Assembly: GCF_002356315.1 (NCBI RefSeq)
Contig: NZ_AP018164.1
Span: 4,216,001 to 4,280,000, forward strand
DNA: 64,000 bases
Source of the DNA: Mycobacterium shigaense
GTDB taxonomy: Bacteria > Actinomycetota > Actinomycetes > Mycobacteriales > Mycobacteriaceae
Direction: 5' to 3'
The position numbers were made by a program, and so were the translations under genes. The notes under the pieces are model-generated. The model did not search any database, was not told where the DNA came from, and saw nothing but the letters and a program-made list of their open reading frames with translations. Below, piece by piece: positions 26,568 to 36,269 of this stretch (the first letter of the stretch is position 1; each line of letters opens with the position of its first letter).

Positions 26568-27323
26568 CTAGCCTTTCAAGTGGATGGCGAAGAACTCATC
26601 GATGCGGCGCCAGCCGTCTACGGCGGCCTCCGGCCGATACGCCGGCCGATCGACGGAGAAGAACGAGTGACCCGCGCCCTGGTAGGAGTGAAACTCGTGT
26701 TCCTTGCCCAGCGTGGTCAGCTCGGCGTCCAGCGTCGCCACCGCAGGCGGCGCCGGGAACCTGTCGTCGGCCCCGAACAGGCCCAGCAGCGGGCAGCTCA
26801 GCTGGGGGGCCAGGCCCAGGATCGGCTTCATGGCCTTGGGCATGCCTTCGGGCGGATCCTCGACGATGAAGGCGCCGTAGCAGTCCACCGCGGCGTCGAA
26901 CGGCAGCGAGCACGCTGCCAGGTAGGCATGCCGGCCGCCGGAGCAGTGCCCGATGACGCCAAACTTTCCGTTGGCGCCCGGCAGCGACCCCAGGTGTGCC
27001 ACCGCGCCGGCCACATCGCCGACCAAGCGCTCGTCGGGCACCCCACCCGCCGCCCGCGCGGCCGCCGCGGCGTCATCAGGCGCGGCGCCTGGCGCCTCGC
27101 GCGAGTACAGGTTCGGGGCGAGGGCGTGGTGGCCGCTGACCGCAAGTCGTCGCACGAATTCCTTGGTTTCCCGGTCGTAGCCCGGCATGTGGTGGATCCA
27201 GACGATCCCGCCGCGCGATCCGTCGGCCAGCGGTGTCGCGCGGTAGGCCTCGATCTCGTCGCCGCCGTGCCCGACGATCGTGATCGTCTCCGCGCGAATG
27301 GCATCTGGGCTGAACGCGTTCAT
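26568..27323 (-). CDS. Dienelactone hydrolase-family protein
   Basis: A 251-residue alpha/beta-hydrolase with the cysteine nucleophile motif GHCSGG, Asp in FGADDRFP and His in GAGHSFF, the Cys-Asp-His triad of dienelactone hydrolases. WIHHMPGYD near residue 44 replaces the usual oxyanion-region sequence. The physiological substrate is unknown. The open frame runs to 27719, but the ATG at 27323 has AAGGAG six bases upstream and avoids overlap with the membrane-protein gene. It starts a three-gene run with DUF6295 and DUF427 downstream. Confidence 0.88.
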   Translation of the reverse strand: MNAFSPDAIRAETITIVGHGGDEIEAYRATPLADGSRGGIVWIHHMPGYDRETKEFVRRLAVSGHHALAPNLYSREAPGAAPDDAAAAARAAGGVPDERLVGDVAGAVAHLGSLPGANGKFGVIGHCSGGRHAYLAACSLPFDAAVDCYGAFIVEDPPEGMPKAMKPILGLAPQLSCPLLGLFGADDRFPAPPAVATLDAELTTLGKEHEFHSYQGAGHSFFSVDRPAYRPEAAVDGWRRIDEFFAIHLKG

Positions 27324-27427
27324 CGCGTGCTCCTTGGTGGTTGGGTGCGCCCGTCGAAACCAACGTATCCAAAAGCGGTGCCGGCGGCCGGGCCGCAGGT
27401 CGCGCCACGCAAGCGCAGCGCCGGCCG

Positions 27428-29533
<2,106 letters not shown>

Positions 29534-29695
29534 CATATTGGGGGGCAGGGGATTTCATCTTTGCGGCTCGGTTTGGTACCAGCTGCCGACGGCCCGTCGC
29601 CCGAATCTGGCAAATTCCGCCGCCGCGACATAGTCTCGACAGATCGTTAGGATTCGGGTCCTACGCAAGCATGATCCACATCGAGGAGTCGACGC

Positions 29696-30031
29696 ATGAA
29701 GAGCACGGCACGGTTGGCCGGCCCCCTCGCTGCCGTCGTGTCCGGTCTCGTTGCGCTGGCCGCCGCACCGGTTGCGAGCGCCGACCCGGCGGATGACCAG
29801 TACCTGCAAACGCTGCAGCAGCGGGGATTGAGCTGGGCCAGCGGTCAGGACGGAACGATGATCAACGTCGGGCACGCGGTGTGCGCGGACTTCGACGGCG
29901 GCGACACGATGGCTCAGACAGTCGGCGACGTGAAGAAATCGCTCGGAGTGAGCAACAACGGCGCCGGCAGCATCGTGGGCGCCGCGATTGCGGCCTACTG
30001 CCCGCAAAACCGGGCCAAGATGTCGGGTTGA
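29696..30031 (+). CDS. Secreted DUF732 protein
   Basis: A 111-residue protein with a Sec signal peptide (residues 1-29) ending in VASA before DPADDQ. The mature DUF732 domain has YLQTLQQRGL, a Cys in HAVCADFDGG and a second Cys in AAYCPQN that should form a disulfide. This family is abundant in mycobacteria and has no assigned function. The ATG at 29696 has a GAGGAG site seven bases upstream. The gene stands alone, 87 bp before a tRNA on the opposite strand. Confidence 0.87.
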   Translation: MKSTARLAGPLAAVVSGLVALAAAPVASADPADDQYLQTLQQRGLSWASGQDGTMINVGHAVCADFDGGDTMAQTVGDVKKSLGVSNNGAGSIVGAAIAAYCPQNRAKMSG

Positions 30032-30117
30032 GGCCCGCCCCCGACCGCAACCGGCCTGGCGGCTGAGCCATGGCTCATACGAAACTCATGTGTAGGGGTA
30101 ACCGGGCCAAACTGTAG

Positions 30118-30191
30118 TGCCCCCAGTCGGACTCGAACCGACACTGGGCGGATTTTAAGTCCGCTGCCTCTGCCAATTGGGCTATGGGGGC
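30118..30191 (-). tRNA. tRNA-Leu (anticodon UAA), short variable loop
   Basis: A 74-nt cloverleaf. The acceptor GCCCCCA pairs with TGGGGGC, with discriminator A (position 30118) and no encoded CCA. The anticodon stem is GCGGA/TCCGC around the loop CTTAAAA, giving anticodon TAA, which reads UUA (Leu). The T-arm GTCGG-TTCGAGT-CCGAC is perfect. The D-arm has only three firm pairs, like other tRNA-Leu. The variable loop is just five bases (CCAGT), unlike the long arm expected of bacterial tRNA-Leu. Confidence 0.88.
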
Positions 30192-30552
30192 CCCGGCGGC
30201 GAATCTAGCGTGCCGGCCCCGGATCTCCGACACCGCATCCCGCCCGAATCGGGCCAATGTCCGGGGGTGCGCGCGATTGATTCCTCGCGTACGATCCCGC
30301 GCCGCCCGTCTTCTTCCTGCTCCGCGGCCACACGCCAGATGACACAGCTATGTCAGCCGCGAGGAGCTTGTTAAAACGGACCGCGTGGGCGTTAACAAGC
30401 CGTAAACGCCTCTCACCCGGGCGCTTTCGGTCGGGAACTTGGGAAGCGGGGAAATTAGCCTTACGGGCAGTACACAGGGGCTCGTACGTCAACACTCAGA
30501 TTCGACCCAAGAATTTTGGATCGACATGTTTCGAACACCAGAGGAGCATTAG
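30192..30552 (+). promoter_or_regulatory. Upstream region of PE/PPE/Esx operon with two dyads
   Basis: This 361-bp gap holds no supported gene. It has two adjacent symmetric elements. One is a 16-bp near-palindrome TGACACAGCTATGTCA at 30340-30355 (14 of 16 symmetric). The other is a perfect inverted repeat, GCTTGTTAA at 30366-30374 and TTAACAAGC at 30392-30400, with a 17-nt spacer. They lie 150-215 bp before the PE start, a good place for operators or an overlapping promoter. A GAGGAG site precedes the PE ATG. The 5' flank also holds the tRNA-Leu promoter. Confidence 0.5.
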
Positions 30553-31404
30553 ATGGCACCAACATTCACCTTAGGGCCGGGAGTACTGCAGGCCGCCGTA
30601 ACGGCGTTGACCAACGCCGACACTGCTTTGGCGCCAGACATCGCCGCGGTCGCGACGGTCGCCGCGACAGTGCCCCCCGGAGCTGACTCGGTGTCGATAG
30701 CGCAGGTTGCGGCACTCGACGCCTGGGCCAGCACGCTACAGACGGCCCTCGCCAACGGCCAGTCCTATGCAACCCAGTTCATCGCCAACCTGAGCAACGC
30801 GAGCGACACCTACACCTTCACCGAGGCCGCCAACGCGGCCGACGCGACGGTCACTGGCCCCGTCAGCGACATCATCACCCAGATCGCCACGCTCCTTGGT
30901 GGTCCCGTCAGCAGCGTCAACCCACTCAGCGTTTCGAGCAACGCCGCCAACCTGGTCAACATTGGTGGCGGTAACTGGGCTTCGGCCATGTCCGACCTGC
31001 TCGGTATGGCCGGTGGCGGATTGTTGCCTGCCGGTTCCGACACCATCGGCGACGCCGGTGTTGCGGCGGCGCTGGCCAGCGAGACGACGCCCGTCGGCGC
31101 CGGCGTGGGCGGGATGGGCGGCTTGGGCGCGATGCCGATGGGCGCGATGGGCGGGGGCACCCTGGTCGGAAACCTGTCCGCGCCCCCCAGTTGGGGCGGG
31201 ACGGTCACGCCGGTGGCGGGCACGGCCACGTCTCCGCTGCGGACCGTGGGTTGGACTGCGGCCGCGCCAGAGGCCGCGTCGGGGTCGTTCATTCCCGGCA
31301 TGCCCGGAATGGTCACGGGCGGCGCCGGGCGCAGTACCGCCGGATTCGGTGCGCCGCGCTACGGCGTCAAGCCCATCGTCATGCCGAAACCGGCGACCGT
31401 CTAG
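30553..31404 (+). CDS. Divergent PE protein with PE8/PPE-SVP-like C-terminus
   Basis: A 283-residue protein. Residues 1-100 align without gaps to a PE domain and keep the type VII secretion motif YxxxE (Y87-TFT-E91) followed by AANAA. The defining PE dipeptide is replaced by GPG at 8-10, and most other positions differ from known PE proteins. Residues about 195-283 contain LSAPPSWGG, GWTAAAPEA, GMPGM and the end GAPRYGVKPIVMPK, which I recall as the tail of M. tuberculosis PE8. It is probably exported as a heterodimer with the next PPE protein through an ESX system. Position matches PE8 (Rv1040c). Confidence 0.8.
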   Translation: MAPTFTLGPGVLQAAVTALTNADTALAPDIAAVATVAATVPPGADSVSIAQVAALDAWASTLQTALANGQSYATQFIANLSNASDTYTFTEAANAADATVTGPVSDIITQIATLLGGPVSSVNPLSVSSNAANLVNIGGGNWASAMSDLLGMAGGGLLPAGSDTIGDAGVAAALASETTPVGAGVGGMGGLGAMPMGAMGGGTLVGNLSAPPSWGGTVTPVAGTATSPLRTVGWTAAAPEAASGSFIPGMPGMVTGGAGRSTAGFGAPRYGVKPIVMPKPATV

Positions 31405-31471
31405 GCGGCCACGGGCGCGCTCGTACTGATTAATCCAAAGCGGAATTAGATCTAGAAGGATTGGGGCACAA

Positions 31472-32614
31472 ATGAGTTTCACAGCGGTAATCCCCGAGGT
31501 CATCGCGGCGCAAATCATTGCCGGCGACCAAGGGGCGTCACTAAGCGCCGCTTCGGTCGCTTTGAGCAACCTGGCCGCCCAACTGCAGGCAACAGCAACC
31601 GCTTGGTCTGACACATTCGGGACTTTGGTCAATGACTCGGGCTGGACCGGCGCCGGGGCAACCGCCGCCCTGGCCGCGGCCAACCAGTACATCAGCTGGC
31701 TGACCGCCACGCAGGCCGAGGTCGAGGCGGCGCAGAGCGCCGTCGCGGCGTCCCTGACGGCATACCATACGGCGGCCACCGGAGTGGTGAACCTGGCGAC
31801 GGTCACTGCGAATCGGACTGCCTACTACGCAGCACTAGGGGCGGTTCCTTTCAGCTTGCCCACCGTGACAGCGCTGGAAACCGCATACGCGGGGTTCGAG
31901 ACCACCGACCTCGCGGTCATGAACGCGTACCAAGTGGCGGACACCGCGGCGCTTCCCGCGTTCACGACACCGCCCGTGGACGTGACGGGGGCCATCCTGC
32001 CCATCACGCCAGCCGCGGATGCCAGCTCCGCCGCCGGTGCGACAGCGGACGCGACATCGAGTCTCGGCAGCACGCTGTCGGATCTCTACGGCTCGATCGA
32101 TGGACTCCTCGGCACGCCCGTGGTGGCCAACACCATCAACGGTGCCGTCAACACCGCGGCATGGTTCGTCGGTAACACCATCCCGACCGCCGTGTCGCTG
32201 GGCCACACGCTTGCCGGCGCCGCGGTGCCGGCGGCGGCGGTCGGCGACGTGGTGCCCGACGGCACTGCGGCCGGCGTGGTCGAAGGAACCGTGGTGAACT
32301 CGGTGCGGCCAATGGCCGGCGCAGGAGCCTGGGCCGGCATGGGGGCGTCGGCCGGCGTCGGCGAAGCCACCACCGTCGGCAAGCTCTCGGTGCCGGCCAG
32401 CTGGGCGGGGGCCGCCCAGACCGAGGCGTCGTTGGCCTCGTCCGTCGCCCCGCTCGAGGGCTCCGGCTGGACCGTCGCCGCCGAGGAAGCCGGCGCAAAC
32501 CCGGCCATGGGCATGCCTGGAATGGTCACCGGCGCAGGCAAGGGTGCCGGCGCCTACGCCGGACCGCGGTACGGCTTCAAGCCGATCGTCATGCCCAAGC
32601 AGGTGGTCGTCTGA
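31472..32614 (+). CDS. Divergent PPE protein with PPE15-like C-terminus
   Basis: A 380-residue protein. Residues 1-175 align co-linearly to a PPE domain but are highly divergent: the motif reads IPE at 7-9 instead of PPE, the WxG turn is SGWTGAG near 52, and the region that binds EspG chaperones (about 120-135) is unlike known PPE proteins. The C-terminal half carries the SVP motif LSVPASWAGA, SGWTVAAEEAG and the end YAGPRYGFKPIVMPKQVVV, recalled as typical of PPE15 (Rv1039c). It lies 67 bp after the PE gene with an AAGGA site and is the expected partner of that PE protein. Confidence 0.8.
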   Translation: MSFTAVIPEVIAAQIIAGDQGASLSAASVALSNLAAQLQATATAWSDTFGTLVNDSGWTGAGATAALAAANQYISWLTATQAEVEAAQSAVAASLTAYHTAATGVVNLATVTANRTAYYAALGAVPFSLPTVTALETAYAGFETTDLAVMNAYQVADTAALPAFTTPPVDVTGAILPITPAADASSAAGATADATSSLGSTLSDLYGSIDGLLGTPVVANTINGAVNTAAWFVGNTIPTAVSLGHTLAGAAVPAAAVGDVVPDGTAAGVVEGTVVNSVRPMAGAGAWAGMGASAGVGEATTVGKLSVPASWAGAAQTEASLASSVAPLEGSGWTVAAEEAGANPAMGMPGMVTGAGKGAGAYAGPRYGFKPIVMPKQVVV

Positions 32615-32755
32615 TCAGAGAAGGGGGGGTCTGTAACTCAGATGAGGTTAGCCGTTAACCGCTAGGCCGCGATCTGTTCCGCAAGCGGCTACCAACACGC
32701 TCATACCAGCTGAAAGACTTCGAATTCCGAAGCTTGCAACCAAAGGAGAAGACAA

Positions 32756-33052
32756 ATGGCAACACGTTTCATGACCGACCCGCACGCGATGCGCTCGATG
32801 GCAGGTCGCTTCGAGATGCACGCCCAGACGGTGTCGGACGAGGCCCGCAAAATGTGGGCATCGTCGATGAACATCGCCGGCGCGGGCTGGAGCGGCCAGG
32901 CCCAGGCGACGTCCTACGACACCATGGGACAGATGAACCAGGCGTTCACCAACATCGTCAACATGCTCCACAGCGTGCGTGACGGGCTGATCCGCGACGC
33001 CAACAACTACGAGACGCAAGAGCAGGCCTCGCAGCAGGCCCTGAGCCACTAG
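32756..33052 (+). CDS. esxJ: ESAT-6-like WXG100 protein, EsxJ/QILSS family
   Basis: A 98-residue WXG100 protein. The turn WSG lies at 45-47 between two helices, and the C-terminal secretion motif YETQE fits YxxxD/E. It closely follows the mycobacterial QILSS subfamily (start [13 protein letters not shown], end QASQQALSH where that family has QILSS). These proteins are secreted by ESX-5-type systems as a 1:1 dimer with a Mtb9.9-type partner, here the next gene 50 bp downstream. An AAAGGAGA site precedes the ATG. Confidence 0.93.
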   Translation: MATRFMTDPHAMRSMAGRFEMHAQTVSDEARKMWASSMNIAGAGWSGQAQATSYDTMGQMNQAFTNIVNMLHSVRDGLIRDANNYETQEQASQQALSH

Positions 33053-33102
33053 TCCGGCAAATCCCACTACTCCAATACTTTTCCCGTAGGAGGAACTAGA
33101 AC

Positions 33103-33387
33103 ATGAGCATTAACTACCAGTTCGGAGATGTCGACGCCCACGGCGCGCTCATCCGCGCGCAGGCCGCCTCGCTGGAGGCCGAGCACCAGGCCATCGTTCG
33201 TGATGTGCTTGCTGCCGGTGACTTCTGGGGTGGCGCCGGTTCGGTGGCTTGCCAGGAGTTCATCACCCAGTTGGGTCGCAACTTCCAGGTGATCTACGAG
33301 CAGGCCAACCAGCACGGCCAGAAGGTGCAGTCCGCCGGCAACAACATGGCGAGCACCGACAGCGCCGTCGGATCCAGCTGGGCCTGA
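33103..33387 (+). CDS. esxI: ESAT-6-like WXG100 protein, EsxI/Mtb9.9 family
   Basis: A 94-residue WXG100 protein with the turn WGG at 42-44, N-terminus MSINYQFGDVDAHG and C-terminus DSAVGSSWA, both hallmarks of the Mtb9.9 subfamily. It should form a secreted heterodimer with the EsxJ-like protein encoded just upstream. The TAGGAGGAAC ribosome-binding site is strong. It is the last gene before an intrinsic terminator. The four-gene order PE-PPE-esxJ-esxI mirrors Rv1040c-Rv1037c. Confidence 0.93.
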   Translation: MSINYQFGDVDAHGALIRAQAASLEAEHQAIVRDVLAAGDFWGGAGSVACQEFITQLGRNFQVIYEQANQHGQKVQSAGNNMASTDSAVGSSWA

Positions 33388-33404
33388 CGCACACGCTCTC
33401 CTTC

Positions 33405-33434
33405 GGGGCCGCACACCGACAGGTGTGCGGCCCC
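33405..33434 (+). terminator. Strong intrinsic terminator after the Esx pair
   Basis: Perfect 13-bp arms (33405-33417 and 33422-33434: GGGGCCGCACACC and its complement) enclose a GACA tetraloop and are followed by GTTGTTT. It lies 18 bp after the esxI stop. The convergent PPE gene ends 20 bp beyond, so the hairpin may also serve that gene. Confidence 0.9.
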
Positions 33435-33453
33435 GTTGTTTGCGACCTTCGCG

Positions 33454-34803
33454 TTATCCAGCCGCGGGCGAACGCGGAAGCATAGAGTGCCGGAAGCCAA
33501 TTCGCTGGACCGAACCGTCGGAATCGCGCCCGACCATCCCGCCCAACGGCAGCTTCGAGATGCCGTTGCCGGATGCCGACGACGGCATCGCCCCCATCCC
33601 CCCGGCGCGAAGCCGGCGTCCGGGACGGGCGTCGGCGCGGCCGCCCCGAGCGCGTCCGCCCAACTCGGCGGCACCGACAGCGTGCCCAGGCCGTCGGCTT
33701 GACCCAGGCCCGCGACGGCTCCCCCGGCGTGGCCCAGGCTTCCCACGCCGGGGATATCTCCGAGGCCGCCCATGCCGGGAAAACCTCCGCTTCCTTCGGC
33801 CCCGACAATCGAACCCGCACCCGCCAGGTCGAGCTGAAGACTCGTACACGTCCATGCCGATGCCACCGCCATCGGCACCCAAGCCGCCACCATCGGCGCC
33901 CAGGCCGGCCATGTCGGACTCCAAACCGATGATGTCCGAGCCCAAGCCGAGCACGTCATAGATGTTGCCGCTGCCTAACCCGGATGCAGTGCCGGTGAGC
34001 AGGCTGGTCGCGTTACCCGTGGCGACGCTGGTGCTCTCGGTCACGCCCTTGCTCGACGCGCTGGAAAGTTTCGACAGCGCACTGAGCGGCGTGGTGGCGC
34101 TCGACGTCCCCACCCCTGTCGCCGTTCCCACCGCCGCCGACGATCCGGGGGTGGACAGCGCTTGCAGCGTTTGCGGTACGGACGAAACGACTTGTGTCGC
34201 CGCCTTTTGCGAACCGCTGCCGGCTTGGTCGGCGGCGGCCTGCCCCATCAAGCGAGCCTGCTGGGCAGCCCCGGTTGAATCGGTTGTCTGCGGCGGTGAG
34301 GTGAACGGCGAAAGGACCGACGCGGAAGCCGAATTCGCCGCGTAGCCGTACATCGCCGCGGCGTCCAGGGCCCACATTTCGCTGTACTCCGTCTCGGTGG
34401 CCATGATCGCCGGGGTGTTCTGACCGAAGATGTTGGTCGTGATCAGCGTCATCAGCCGAACGCGATTCGCAGCGACCATCGGCGGCGGCACGGTCATCGC
34501 GAAGGCCGTCTCGTAGGCGCCGGCCGCGGCGGTGGCGTTGGTGGCCGCCTCCTCGCATTGGGCAGCGATGCCCCGCATCCACATCACGAAGGGGACGACC
34601 GCGGCCAGCATCGACATCGATGAGAGACCCATCCACGATTCGTCGACAAGCCCCGAGATCACCGAGTAGTAGCCGCCGGCCGCGGTCTGCAGCTCGGCGG
34701 CCAGCCCATCCCAGCCGGCCGAGGCGGTGAGCAGGCTCGCGGGGCCGGGGCCGGAATACATCCGGCCGGAGTTGATCTCTGGTGGTAAGGCTCCGAAATC
34801 CAT
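33454..34803 (-). CDS. PPE-family protein (PPE-SVP type) with two compensating frameshifts
   Basis: A 449-codon frame. Residues 1-175 are a canonical PPE domain: MDFGALPPE at 1-9, ESWMG near 55-59 and the EspG-tip region [12 protein letters not shown]. Residues 323-400 turn into an arginine-rich, low-hydrophobicity stretch. In the adjacent minus-strand frame the same DNA (33604-33842) encodes normal PPE-SVP sequence, including LSVPPSWAD. The original frame resumes as GGMGAMPSS at a run of six C (33598-33603) and ends in LPRSPAAG. So +1 and -1 shifts flank about 80 codons. These could be real mutations or sequence errors. It converges on the Esx operon. Confidence 0.78.
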   Translation of the reverse strand: MDFGALPPEINSGRMYSGPGPASLLTASAGWDGLAAELQTAAGGYYSVISGLVDESWMGLSSMSMLAAVVPFVMWMRGIAAQCEEAATNATAAAGAYETAFAMTVPPPMVAANRVRLMTLITTNIFGQNTPAIMATETEYSEMWALDAAAMYGYAANSASASVLSPFTSPPQTTDSTGAAQQARLMGQAAADQAGSGSQKAATQVVSSVPQTLQALSTPGSSAAVGTATGVGTSSATTPLSALSKLSSASSKGVTESTSVATGNATSLLTGTASGLGSGNIYDVLGLGSDIIGLESDMAGLGADGGGLGADGGGIGMDVYESSARPGGCGFDCRGRRKRRFSRHGRPRRYPRRGKPGPRRGSRRGPGSSRRPGHAVGAAELGGRARGGRADARPGRRLRAGGMGAMPSSASGNGISKLPLGGMVGRDSDGSVQRIGFRHSMLPRSPAAG

Positions 34804-35498
34804 CGCCCGCTCCTATCTTCTCGTTTGCTGAACCGGTCACCGACGGCCGGCGGAAGCGATCGGGGGCGCTGCGGTTTGCTCGGCTGACTGAACTGCAGCC
34901 ACGCATCGTGACAGGGGCCCGGCGGTTTCCCACCGGCCCGGTCCGGCAGACCCGCGAACGTGCGTTCGACGCCGCCGGAAACGGCAATCCGGACACATTC
35001 ACCGCCCTGCCGACAACAACAGAATCGGCGATCCGGGAATCGGGGTTCCGGCGCTCGCCGGGCGTATCCGCGTACGCTTTCGATCGCCCGGTGGAACGGG
35101 ATTTTACCGAGCCGCATTACGAAAAACATTGATCAATTGCGGCTTTCGCGACATCGCGAAACGACCCGTCCACGAACGAGGGCTTCTCACTGCACTCGGC
35201 GGTCGCGCGCACGTCGTGAAGGCCACCGACACACGCCGGGAGCCGGCATCTCGTTGTCCATTAAACCCGTTCGCGTATAGGCAATTTAGAGATCGAGTTA
35301 TTGGCGCCAAATCGCAGACAATCTAACGGCTATATATTCCAACATTTTTGGCTCCGATGCCACGTCAATCGAGCTGATGTAACACACCTGAAACGGACAT
35401 AAACGACAGCTGGGATAAAGAACCTCGGACGGGCTCAGATTTGAGAACCCTATGAACCCGGTGACAGCTCGGTGTGCCCTCTGCAAGAATGTAGGAAG
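34804..35498. other. Long intergenic region between PPE gene and trcR
   Basis: This 695-bp region separates divergent PPE and trcR genes. Open frames here are short, lack ribosome-binding sites and look random. It becomes AT-rich between 35280 and 35420, just upstream of trcR, in line with the reported AT-rich TrcR autoregulatory site. A perfect 7-bp stem with a 4-nt loop, TTTCGCG-ACAT-CGCGAAA, lies at 35144-35161. I see no remnant of a gene. Confidence 0.5.
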
Positions 35499-36269
35499 AT
35501 GACAGCAATGGGTTACGCAGGCAGCGAGCGGCCGCGTCAGGCAATTCTGGGGCAGCTGCCCCGAATAAACCGCGCCGACGGCTCACCGATCCGAGTTTTG
35601 CTGGTCGACGACGAGCCCGCTCTCACCAACTTGGTGAAGATGGCGCTGCACTACGAGGGCTGGGTTGTCGAGGTCGCACACAACGGGCGCGAGGCGATCG
35701 CCAAATTCGACAGCGTCAACCCCGACGTGTTGGTGCTCGACATCATGCTCCCCGACGTCGACGGCCTGCGCATTCTGCACCGCATCCGCGAGTCGGACGC
35801 CTATACGCCCACGCTGTTCCTGACCGCCCGGGATTCGGTCATGGACCGCGTCACCGGGCTCACCGCGGGCGCCGATGACTACATGACCAAGCCATTCAGC
35901 CTCGAAGAACTGGTCGCCAGGCTGCGCGGATTGTTGCGCCGCTCCAGCCAACTGACCCCGCCGGCCGCCGAGGCTCTCAAGGTCGGCGACCTGCGCGTCG
36001 ACACCGCCAGCCGCGAGGTCAGTCGCGGCGGAGCCCTAATCGCGTTGTCCGCGACCGAATTCGAACTGCTTCGCTTCTTGATGCGCAATCCCAGGCGGGC
36101 GCTGAGCCGCACCGAAATCCTGGATCGGGTGTGGAACTACGATTTCGCCGGGCGCACCAGCATCGTCGATCTCTACATCTCCTACCTGAGGAAGAAGATC
36201 GACTCCGGCCGGGAACCGATGATCCACACGGTCCGCGGTATCGGATACATGCTGCGACCGCCGGAATGA
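35499..36269 (+). CDS. trcR: Response regulator TrcR (OmpR family)
   Basis: A 256-residue response regulator. The receiver domain spans about 28-140, with phospho-acceptor Asp81 (VLVLDIMLPD), the acidic pair DDE near the start and the conserved KPF lysine. An OmpR-type winged helix fills about 158-250 and ends HTVRGIGYMLRPPE. TrcR autoregulates and represses Rv1057 in M. tuberculosis. The start is ATG 35499; a second ATG at 35508 has better spacing to AGGAAG (35493-35498) and could be the true one. The stop overlaps trcS as ATGA. Confidence 0.93.
   Translation: MTAMGYAGSERPRQAILGQLPRINRADGSPIRVLLVDDEPALTNLVKMALHYEGWVVEVAHNGREAIAKFDSVNPDVLVLDIMLPDVDGLRILHRIRESDAYTPTLFLTARDSVMDRVTGLTAGADDYMTKPFSLEELVARLRGLLRRSSQLTPPAAEALKVGDLRVDTASREVSRGGALIALSATEFELLRFLMRNPRRALSRTEILDRVWNYDFAGRTSIVDLYISYLRKKIDSGREPMIHTVRGIGYMLRPPE

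Noticed and set aside
33294-33959. A separate 221-codon minus-strand gene overlapping the PPE gene
   Set aside because: Only its middle third looks like protein (the PPE-SVP segment); it is better explained as the shifted frame of the PPE gene than as an independent gene.
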